A stretch of 64,000 bases of DNA from Nectonema munidae. Taxonomy: Eukaryota; Nematomorpha; Nectonematoida; Nectonematidae. The position numbers were made by a program, and so were the translations under genes. How positions within the stretch are numbered: position 1 is the first letter of the stretch; each line of letters opens with the position of its first letter. Shown here piece after piece: positions 37,338 through 47,015 of this stretch. The stretch covers positions 1 to 64,000 of the forward strand of contig JAUIRK010000297.1 in the NCBI GenBank assembly GCA_030549495.1, given 5' to 3'. The notes below the pieces were generated by a model. That model worked only from the letters and a program-made list of their open reading frames with translations. It did no database searches and was not told the DNA's origin.

Positions 37338-38720
37338 TTTCGAGTGTTCCAAGAAAAGTGGACCCATGACTATTTTTTCACACAAATCAAAGGAAAACAC
37401 ATGTGCTTACTGTGTTCAGAGTCAGTTGCTGTTATGAAAGAATATAATGTCAAAAGACACTATATTTCCAAACACTCATCTCTTTTAATGATAATTTTCA
37501 AGGTGAACGGAGAAAACAAAAAGTCGAAAAAGTGATTAAATATTTGAAAGAACAGCAAACAATTTTCGTCAAAAAATGTGAGTATGCCGACAATATCATT
37601 CGTGCTAGTTATATTGTCAGTGAGAAGATTGCAAAACATTCAAAAAATTATCCTGTGTCCAGGCAGAAAAAAAGAAAGTGATAATATTAGTTTGTAGAAC
37701 TGTAACAAGGGGGATTGATGAACTTGCTACCAATATAGAGACTGTGTTGAAAGAACTTGCTTCGAAATTTAAGTATTTTTCCTTGGCTATTGATGAAAGT
37801 ACTGACCTGTCAAATACATCCCAACTTGCAGTTTTTGTACGTGGAATTAAAGAAGATTTCAATACCACAGAAGAAATTCTTGGTTTTCAAGCCATGAAAG
37901 CAACCACGACTGGAGAGGATATTTTTCAAGAATTGAAAATGTTAATGGCTAAATTTAATCTCCATTTTGAAAACTTAATGATTTAACAACAGATGGTGCC
38001 ACTGCAATGGTTGGTAATGAAGTTTGCTTAACTTCTAAAATTAAAAAGAAGTTAACTTTTATGAACATAGACACAAAAGATTTTTCCGTGTTCACTGCAT
38101 AATTCACCAAGAGAATGTGTGTGACAAGTCCCTCACATTTGAACCCGTCATGTCTGGAGTAGTTTCGAGTATAAATTTTATAAAATCTCGAGCATTAAAT
38201 CACCGCCAGTTTAAAGAATATCTTGAGGATGTCGACGCAAAATATGGATATCTGGTTTACTACTGTGAGGTATGATGGTTGAGCAAAGGAAAAATGTTAA
38301 AACGATTTTATGCAATTTATAGAAATGAAAGAAAAGTCTATCTCTGAATTAAGTGATGGGATCTCGCTTTTCTTGTTGACTTTACTTCATATCTGAATGA
38401 CTTGAATTCAAAATTGCAAGGAAAGGGTCAATTTGTTCATCAGTTGTACAGTCATATTCGAATATTCCAAAACAAAATTCAGTAAATCATTGCAAAGCAG
38501 ACTGCATTCCTTATATTTCAGTTTACGAGAAACTAATCTAAGTGTTTCCTCTTCACCAGTTTGATATCAATATTGAGGAAGCTTCAGTGGAACTGCAGAT
38601 GAAATCGATTGAACTTCAAGGAAATGAAGATTTGAGACGAAAAATGAGATTATTCGTTACTGGAGTTTTATAAAAATCTACCTAAAAAAGCTTTCCACAT
38701 GATCACAGATTTTGCAAGAA
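37338..38720 (+). mobile_element. hAT transposon relic, GTF2IRD2-like
   Basis: 37344-37535 encodes the BED-type finger FQEKWTHDYFFTQIKGKHMC and MCLLCSESVAVMKEYNVKRH (Cys-x2-Cys and His-x4-His spacing). 37678-37986 encodes the catalytic-core start: GIDELATNIETVLKELASKF, then FSLAIDESTDLSNTSQLAVF with the DEST motif. The next parts, about 38000-38330, are decayed and include ALNHRQFKEYLEDVDAKYG and a WLSKGKMLKRFYA match to WLSRGKVLxRF. The region to about 38720 shows remnants of the C-terminal half. Several frame breaks make it inactive. Confidence 0.88.
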
Positions 38721-40390
38721 AAAAATGTCACTATTTCGGAGTACTTATTTATGTGAGCAGTAGTTTACGAAATTGAAATATGCAAAATCAAAAACAAGAT
38801 CAAGGCTGGGACAATCACCTTGAAAATAACCTAAGAGTAGCGCCTAAAGGATTTCACCAAACATTGAGACACTGGTAACTAAACACCAATTCCAAATTTC
38901 GCATTAGAATGAGGTTGGTTACAATTTTTCCTACATGTAGTTACAAGATTAATAAACAATGCGTTTCAGTAAATAATTTTCCTCATCTAATATATAATAA
39001 TTTCAAACGAATCATATATTTTACCACTTTTTAAATTCCCGCGAGATGTTTCAATAATTTTGAAAAAAATTTGAAGTAAGTTAAAGTACCTTCATAAATA
39101 AATGATTTTGTGAAAAAAAATTCGAAAAAAAAAATTATTTTTTTTATAAAAAAGGTTTGAATTTTCAAAAAGTTGGAATTTTTAACCGAATTTTTTAAGT
39201 CAAAATTAATTTTTTTTTCTAATTTTTAAAGAATATTTATTTTTGATACATCATATGTTTTGATTTTAACAATTTTTTAAAAAAATTTGTGTTAAAATTT
39301 TCAAATTTTTGACTTTGAAAGAGAACTTTATGCGAGAAATTTTTTTAAAAACATTTTAAACAATGCCTATCTTAAAAAGCATCCTTTTACCTACATTTTA
39401 AAAATTCAAAAAAATTTTTTATAGGCGCTTGAACAATATGCACAATTTTGCTGTTTTTCACTATATTTTGGCGTGTAAAATGAAGAATTAAATATTTTTT
39501 CCAATTTTTTTTGCACATTCATAAAATATACCTGCTATTTAAATATACTATGGTGAAAAAAATTATTTTTTTTTTAAATTTTCCCTACAAAATTTTCGAA
39601 AAATTTCAAACTTATCCAATTTTTGATTTTAAGATTTCATTTTAAAGGAAATTTTATTCTAATTACGAAAATGTATGAATATTTTAAATTATTATTTTTT
39701 AAAATAATTTTTTTAGCCTTTGAATATAATAAAATGACAAAAATTCCAACTTTGACCTCAAAAAAATTAAAAAATCACTCGATTCATTTCAAATAAATTA
39801 TATGGAATCAGTGTAGCATTTATTTATTACCTTAAAAATTTTTATTTTATAAATTTTCGATTTTTTCAGGCCTTTTAAGCAGGCTCAAAATTATGACTTC
39901 ACATATACACAACAAATATACAAGTTAATGTATGTATACATATACACATACATATAACATATACACAACAAATATACAAAAATTAATGAATGATCTTTAT
40001 TAGGACCTAGAATCACGACAGTGGCGCACATCCGGGTGTTATAAAACATTTATGATGATCGCTAGAAGAAATGCAGACTTTCGAATCAATCAAACATCAT
40101 GCCAAGCTGCTCTGAAATTCCTATCGAACATATTTTACAGACGATGCGTGAGAGCTATATAATAATAATCCATTGCTTCAATATGCACACAGGTCACAGA
40201 GCAAACACATGTTGATGATCCGCTAGATTTTTTCATCTTCTGTCACGGTGATTCTATTTCTCTTTCTGTCTCCTCTGTTTTTATCTTCCGCTTTCTCTGA
40301 TAAAACTCAATCATTCACTCAAGCTCTCTTCTTTCATTCAAGCCCTCTTCTCTTGTTAAGCTCTCCTATCTTATTCAGTTCTCTTCTCTC
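38721..40390. other. AT-rich intergenic with repeat fragments
   Basis: 39060-39880 is almost pure A/T with no open frames of interest. At 39989-40016 lies AATGATCTTTATTAGGACCT-type sequence, repeated at 45507 and 45541. 40025-40123 is the inverted copy of the 18651-18855 fragment. Confidence 0.6.
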
Positions 40391-40628
40391 CAGTGACGTA
40401 GCTAGGCTGGGGCATGAGGGGCCGTGCCCACACTCCTATGTACCGCATGGTGCCCCCATGCATCTTATGCGATATCAGTTTTTGAAAATTTCTCCAAAAA
40501 GGATCAAGAAAGTAAATAATGTTGCGCAAGTTTTTTGTTTTTTTAATTGTGCCCCTATTTCCAATATGCTTGCCCCCCTAAATTCCTTGCATGCCACCCC
40601 CAACTTCCATTTTTTGGCTACGCCACTG
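40391..40628. mobile_element. MITE with CAGTGRCGTAGC ends
   Basis: A 238-bp unit with left end CAGTGACGTAGCTAGGCTGG and right end whose reverse complement is CAGTGGCGTAGCCAAAAAAT. GC-rich termini and an AT-rich centre are typical of hAT-derived MITEs. No 8-bp target duplication is visible. Confidence 0.65.
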
Positions 40629-42165
40629 AGTACGTATACAGTTAGAAAACCTTTATTAATTCCTATTGCTGAAACTTGTTATCTAAATGAAGGTTCTCTT
40701 TTTGATTTTTGCTTCCTTGATGTTTTGAAACAAATTTTAAAATCGACTAATATAAATTTAAAAAATAGATTCAATAATTTTCCAGAATTTGAATTGAAAG
40801 ATATCAAAAAGTATTTAGGCGTACATTTGTTGATGAATACCGATAAAGGTCAGCACGTCAGACAACAAGATTTTATTACAAGACCTCAGACATAAGTTGA
40901 GGACATTTACAATGTGAATATCGATTGTCCTACGTATACAGATTTTTTAAAGTTTGGTAGATTTGTTACAACAGGTGAAGAAGAGTGGGTGTACTCCCTT
41001 GATAAAGATGGGAACAAAAAAATTAAAACAAGAAATGCAGATGGCGGTCCAAAAACTTATTTCCAAAGAAAAGATATTGAAAAGTTGTGTCATGGAATTT
41101 TAGAAAAAACTGGTGAATGTTTCCATAAGTACAAATTTCCTGATTGTAATTCAAGCATATGTTTAGATGAAATAATGTGCAAGTCCTATTCTTACAAAGA
41201 TCCTTTAAGAACTTGCTGATGATGATTATTATGTTTATGATATTTATTTACAGACTCCCAAACAATTCTCAAGATTCAATGGTGTCAACAACTTGGTTGA
41301 AAGTATTACAGATAATTTCAAGTGGCCTGGGTTAAATTTAACCGCAGACAACTATTTTTTACATATGAAAATGCACTATCATTGTTGAACAAAGGCATAG
41401 CTATAAACGGTACTTTCCTGAAAAACAGAATTGGTAAACATATTTCAAAAGATTTGATAGACAAATGTCTAGCAAACACAACTAGAAATTTAGAGAGAAA
41501 ATTTTTGGTCTTAGAAAAAAGTTTAAATAATAACAGAAAAGTTCAATTTTCTTGTTATCACGATAAGAAAGGTAACTTATTCATAACAACACATCCTCTT
41601 CAATTTCGCGAGGATCATTTTAGTAAATTTAGATGGGAAGCTAATGAAGTCCCTGATCAAGTAAAATACTATAATACATCAATTGGTCATGTAGACCGTG
41701 TTGATCAGTTTCTACAATTTTACACAACTTCACAGTACTATATCATGGTGGTAGATGGATTAAAAGGTTTTTATCACACATATTCGATGTTTTAGATCAT
41801 AATTCCTGCGTTTTTTGGAAAATTAAAAAAGATATGAATAGATTTAAAGAAAATAGGGAAAGCATCGAAAAAGATGCTCATACTGACTTCATTAGAAAAC
41901 TAGGATTTTGCTTGATTGGAAAAAGTGAAGCAATTACACTAGCATCAAGACTATGTTTGTACACTCAACGTTCAATTAAAAGAAAGCTCGAAAACTCTGG
42001 AGAAAATAAAAGAAGGCAATGCTACTCCAAGGAACACAAAAGTCAAAATAAAGTTTTGACTACTTGCCTTATCTGTAAAAAATGCTTGCAAGTACCATTT
42101 CAAAATATTTTGTAATGAATGCTATGATGGAAAAATTGATATGAAGTTATGAATTTATTGAACAT
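40629..42165 (+). mobile_element. piggyBac transposase relic
   Basis: Open segments on the plus strand follow piggyBac order. IKKYLGVHLLM near 40810 starts the DDE domain. KYKFPDCNSSICLDEIMCK lies near 41130. KWPGLNLTADNYFF, read across a frame change near 41340, is followed by ENALSLLNKGIAINGTFLKN, matching the LxxDNxFTS and GTxRKNR regions. YNTSIGHVDRVDQFLQFYTT near 41680 is the GGVDxxDQ block. A cysteine-rich tail (CLICKKCLQ, then IFCNECYDG in another frame near 42110) corresponds to the C-terminal zinc ribbon. Part of the catalytic core is deleted and frames are broken. TTAA-flanked termini were not identified. Confidence 0.85.
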
Positions 42166-43372
42166 CTGGATAAAGTTTTGTAACACTTTTAGAAGTTTAT
42201 TATAGTGATTATTTTTAAAAGTTTGATCTAGTTTTTTTTATATGTTCAATTAAATTTTCAAAATTTTCTTTTGTTCATTTATTAATATTTTTTATCATTT
42301 CCTTCATTTTTCTTCAGGTTTATAAGTTTCAAACATCTTGAAACTCAAAAATACCCTACTATATGGAAAATTTGGGCTATGTATGAACAATGAAGATAAA
42401 ATAGCTAAAATCTATGAATAATAAAAAATACTTATAGATAGTTTAGTAAGATGATAAATTGAGTAAATAGCATGAGACCAACTATGGAAACGTCTACAAA
42501 CAACGTTGGTGTCGTTCAGAACTATTTTTTAAATTTAATATGGTCGACAAAAAAATATTTTATATAAAATAATTTTGCTATTTAGTGAACAATTAAACTC
42601 AAAGATAGAAAAAAAATTTTGTTTTGATACTTAAATCAGCAATATTTTATAAAAAATCAATATAGTTAAAAATTGAAAACAGAAAATATAAAATTTCCCT
42701 TGAAAATGGAACTAATTTTTGAAAAAATACGTAACAGAAGACTTTTTGATAGTAACACAATTGAATAATAAATTGCTTTGATCAAAAAATATAAAAAGGT
42801 CGAAATGACCTATTGCTGTCTCATACATATCATGAACTAGCTGTCCCACGGGTAAACTAGTGAATGTTGAAAAAATTAGAATATAATATAAAAGTAAATT
42901 TTGCTCTATAACGTTCAGTAAAAAATATGCAATAAGCAACACTCTAAGAAATTTTTTTATTCTCGAGAATTACAAAAATTTGTCATAAACAGTACCGTAA
43001 TCATATAAATATCCCAGTTTTATTGTACCTGCATTTTAGCTGCATACTAATAAAATGAATTGTACCATTCATTGAGTTATAATTAAACTAATAGCGCTAC
43101 CATAATTAGTTCAAAATAAAAAAATATAGTTAATATAACAAGAAGCGCCATTACTATAATTAGAAAGCGCAAATAATAAGTAGTTAACTTTCGTTAAAAA
43201 TTTTTTGGCAAAAATTCATCGATCAATCTTATATTATATCTGTTAGAAGTTAAAAGGCACTAGAAGTTTGAAAATTGCAAATTATAATAAATTTGATTGA
43301 AATTTGAAAAGCCAATCAAAACATTCAAAAAAAATTTGATTGACAGATACGTAAATGGACAATTACCAAAAT
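42166..43372. other. AT-rich intergenic, nothing recognised
   Basis: No transposase, SINE head or conserved frame seen. The minus-strand frame 42712-42942 is low-complexity and hydrophobic and has no family resemblance. Confidence 0.5.
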
Positions 43373-44340
43373 GTGCTTGATCTATTTATGACAGATGTCA
43401 GAATTTTATTTGTAGACAAATATTCAAAAAACTCAATGATTTTCTTTTCTCGTATACTTTGATTTATGTTAGTTTGGCCCTCGGACATTTTGCCCCATTA
43501 TTTTCATATGACAGTTCGTCCCATGGACAATTCGCCCCATTATTTTCATAAGACAGTTCGTCCCATGGACAATTCGCCCCATTATTTTCATAAGACAGTT
43601 CGTCCCATGGACAATTCGCCCCATTATTTTCATAAGACAGTTCGTCCCATAGACAATTCGCCCAATTATTTTCATAAGACATTTTGTCTCATGGTCAATT
43701 TTAAAAAATTTAGAGATAAAATGATTAATTTGAAAATTTTAATAGAGATAAAATAAACAAGAATATAAAAATTTTTAATAATTTTACACATAATAAGCAA
43801 AGATGGATGAAACAAATAGCCTATGTCTATGGGGCGAAATGTCTTTCGACCATTAGTTTAAATAATTTTTTAATTATAAGGGTTAGCTACTTAAACGTTG
43901 GCTTTTGCTGCTTATAAAAACTTGAAAATATCAAATAAACTCTCATTCTTTATGCCTCTTATTATTTTGAAATTATTCAGAGGGTTCCATTTTAAAATAG
44001 TGAAAATTGCTTTATTAGTTTATTTTGTTTCCTTTCTCTCGTATGTTAATTATGTAGCAAATTTTTCAATTTTGAGTAAAAGGTGTATTTTCATTGACAA
44101 GGCACTGATGTACCGCTTATGTCAAACTATGAACAAATTCGTATCGATGAGGAATCGAATCCAGAGGCTTCCGTGCTGAGTCCATCATCTCAACTAACCT
44201 GCCATGCCACCCATAGAGTATGCTGTAGGGGATACGTCAAATAGTTTTCAAAAAACTTAAGTTATGCTCTAAAATTTTTTAAGTTTTTTTTGTAGCTCTA
44301 TAACTTTTTCTGATAGACTTTTTTTCCTTAAAAGTTATTA
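43373..44340 (-). repeat. SINE-like repeat, copy B (inverted relative to 17398-18122)
   Basis: Reverse complement of copy A over both ends, including the tRNA-like module (44145-44205 with GGAATCGAATCC, the inverted B box). In the middle it carries the 42-bp minisatellite that copy A lacks. Diverged from A at many positions, so neither insertion is very recent. Confidence 0.75.
43491..43690. repeat. 42-bp minisatellite, about 5 units
   Basis: The unit reads CCCCATTATTTTCATAAGAC followed by AGTTCGTCCCATGGACAATT and CG. Units 2-4 are almost identical; the outer ones diverge. Because 42 is a multiple of three, it leaves long repetitive open frames on both strands, which are artefacts. Confidence 0.95.
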
Positions 44341-44669
44341 TAAAAGGCAAATCATTGCAAAATGTTAACAGTTATTTTACTTTTTGTAGCTTGTATCAAT
44401 TTAGCTTTTAAAGTATTTTTGAATGATGCTGAGTAAAATGAAATAATGCGATCTTAATTTTTCGTTTGCACAATTATAACTTCGTTTTTTACCCTTGCCC
44501 CTGAATCAATCACATTTCATATAAACATCGCAGGGTGTCTAGTAGACTCTTTGCCTTTAGACCACATTCACTCATATAAAACTATCCAACCTTCAGTTAT
44601 TTGTTTTCTCTATGAATCAAATATCCTTTCATCAATTCCTCTAATGTGCCTGGTAGACTACTTCATTTT

Positions 44670-45491
44670 TCAAATGAAAAGCCTATTCCACCCCCCAACA
44701 ATTTTGGATTTTTTTAAACTAGTGTATATTCGATGGTTGTAGGTAAAAAGGCCCCCAATTAAAAAGTAGAAAAAAATGCCCCTAATTTTTGATTTTCATG
44801 ATTTTTTTAAATTATATAAATATTTTTATTTGGTACCACGAAAGGCTAAATTTCTAAAATTTCTTAATCTATAGGGTTTTTTTCTTTATAAAGTTCTTGA
44901 AAACAATAGCAAGCATATTTGTGGGAATGTGTTCTTAAAATCAGTTAAAACACAAATTATATTTAGAAAGTTTTGATACACACAAAGTCCAAAAATATTT
45001 GCTGTTTTATAAATTTTTTTTTGTATTTAAAAATTTTTCCTATGCTGAGTTTTTTAGTTTACTTTAATTAAATTTTAAATGTTTTAGATGAAAAGTTAAC
45101 TTTTTGTTTTTTTACAAAAAATCTTTATTTGACATCTTTTTTAAAAAACAATTTTTTTTTAATTTTAATTAATAATTTTTTGAAATTTTTTGTGTTGGGG
45201 TATTTTTTCCTAATTTTAAATTCGGGCATTTTTTCCGGGGGAATTTTTTCTGTGCACCATATTCGATATGCAAATTTAATTAAAATATTTTCGCTGAAAG
45301 TATAGTATTAAATTCACCAAATTTGTAAAAAAAATATAAAGTAGTTTTATAAATTTAGGTATGCGCTGAATACACTCTATTTTAAACGATTGCTTGAATA
45401 TTTGTCTCCCGTGGTATTTCCAGACCACTAATTTGGAAAATTGCAACAAAAAAATTTCGCCCCCCAATAATTTTGAGGATGTGCGCCCCTG
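44670..45491 (-). mobile_element. Inverted, enlarged relative of the 13976-14290 MITE
   Basis: 45262-45491 is the reverse complement of 13976-14170, ending in GGATGTGCGCCCCTG. 44680-44735 matches the other end (CCAAAATTGTTGGGGGG against CCAAAATTATTGGGGGA). The AT-rich middle, 44740-45250, is additional sequence not present in the shorter copy. Confidence 0.65.
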
Positions 45492-45506
45492 AATCACGGG
45501 TATTTC

Positions 45507-45608
45507 AATGATCTTTAACAGGACCTAGAATCACAGTACTAATGATCTTTAACAGGACCTAGAATCCTACGTCTCGAGCGAAGCGAGAGACAAACAGGCT
45601 TATCCTAG
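45507..45608. repeat. Duplicated 28-bp word and hairpin before CTAG
   Basis: AATGATCTTTAACAGGACCT-AGAATC occurs at 45507 and 45541, and again near 39989. It is followed by an inverted repeat GTCTCG-AGCGAAG-CGAGAGAC (45571-45592) and then CTAG (45605-45608) 13 bases later. Hairpin plus CTRR is how Helitron 3' ends look, but no helicase or 5' TC end was found, so the class is uncertain. Confidence 0.45.
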
Positions 45609-46611
45609 TATGTAATAATAATTCTACTAAACTATGTTTCAAAAAAAATATAAATAAATATTTTCAGCTTTTACAATTTTTCTTTAAGTAAACGATCAAT
45701 ATATAAAATCATATTGATAAAAATCAGTTTAAATGTATAGTATATAATAAGTATAGCTATGTATGCATACATATTTTGTAATTAGGACTCCTGGCCTACA
45801 GCTACTCTTGGAAGGCATATACTGGCACACAAGTGAACAAAGGTTGCCCATGCATGGGCTATCATATTTGAATCTCAAAGAAGTTTCGCCTAAAGAAGGA
45901 TCTTTAGGTAGGTTTGTATTTAGAGGCCAGCAAAAATTCCTGATTTAACAATCTCCATCATGAACAAGAGCAATGACCAAGTGATTCACAACATCAATTT
46001 CTTAGGAATGACAATTTTTTAACTATCAATCAGAGGACATAGCTACGATTCTTATGGCCACGTGTCAAATTCTGTTTTTGTGGGTAGTTCTTTTTCACAC
46101 AATGGTCTGCTATTACCGTGCTGTTTTAGTAACTCAGGAAATACGAATATTTTTGGGCATAGGCTTTTATAATAACTACACGAAGTTCATTACAGCAATT
46201 GTTTCTTTTGAAGTCCTGGAGCCCACAATTCAGAAGATTGCTTTGACAAATTTAGATTTGTCACAAGAGTGATTTCACAACGTATAAAGTGATTCATGAT
46301 TTTACGTTATTTTCACTTCCTTCTCGGGTTCTTGAAGTAAATACTAAACAGTCACTTTGCAGCTGAAAAACGTACTCTACTAAGTAGTTAGATTCACTGC
46401 AAATTAAAAAATTTTATTGACAGCAACAAAAGTCACATCCCAGAAGAAATATTTTTTCTTTGACTTGTGAAATTTTTTATTTGGTCAAAAAATAGAATTT
46501 TATGTTGATTTCAGTAAAATTTTAAAATGACGTCTTTTTTTCTGTTTGTCTTTTACAAATAAATTTTTGGTATTTATAATTTTTTCTCTCCAAAAATACT
46601 GATATGTTTAG
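45609..46611. other. Intergenic, unassigned open frames
   Basis: Frames at 45763-45948 and 46054-46272 (+) are not recognised. They may be remnants of a gene or element ending in the exon-like segment at 46612. Confidence 0.35.
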
Positions 46612-46698
46612 GGTTCCACTTTTGCAGCAGGAGTGATGAGTTTTGCAACCCACATGTGGCTATGTGAAGCTGCTTTAAATTCTCAATTCCAAGGTTGA
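46612..46698 (+). CDS. Candidate terminal exon of an unidentified gene
   Basis: After a plausible acceptor (pyrimidine run, then TGTTTAG) comes a clean frame in relatively GC-balanced sequence: GSTFAAGVMSFATHMWLCEA, then ALNSQFQG and a TGA stop. The composition looks protein-like rather than random AT-rich translation. I do not recognise the family. It would be convergent with the WDR76 homologue, whose stop is 313 bp away. Upstream exons were not identified. It could equally be a chance open stretch. Confidence 0.3.
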   Translation, partial: GSTFAAGVMSFATHMWLCEAALNSQFQG

Positions 46699-47009
46699 GA
46701 CAATTGCGCCCACGCTTCCTTCAAAAGCGAACAATCAGTTTTATGCACATATTTTTGATCTATAAAGACCAATCCAATTCATATTTATGGACATTTTTTT
46801 GAAACATAAATTTAATGATAAAATGCTCGCTTTTGGCTATGCATAAGAAGGCCTGGGAAACCTTCTTTTCATTCAGGATTATAATTAAAGATACTGCAGA
46901 GAAGTTGTTTGTTTCACTTTCTTTAACGCATTAAAATACCTAAATCTGCAATCGAGAATCAATTGCTTTTTAGGAAAAGCATGAGTGATGAAATGGAGAG
47001 GTAGTAATA

Positions 47010-47015
47010 TTTATT
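47010..47015 (-). terminator. AATAAA overlapping the WDR76 stop codon
   Basis: On the minus strand the gene ends CAATAAATATT: the TAA stop lies inside a canonical polyadenylation hexamer. If used, the 3' UTR would be only some 10-30 nt. Confidence 0.5.

Noticed and set aside
43464-43756. Repetitive protein frames on both strands (NYFHKTVRPMDNSPH-type)
   Set aside because: They arise because the minisatellite unit is 42 bp, a multiple of three. Frames exist in several registers with no start context or flanking gene.
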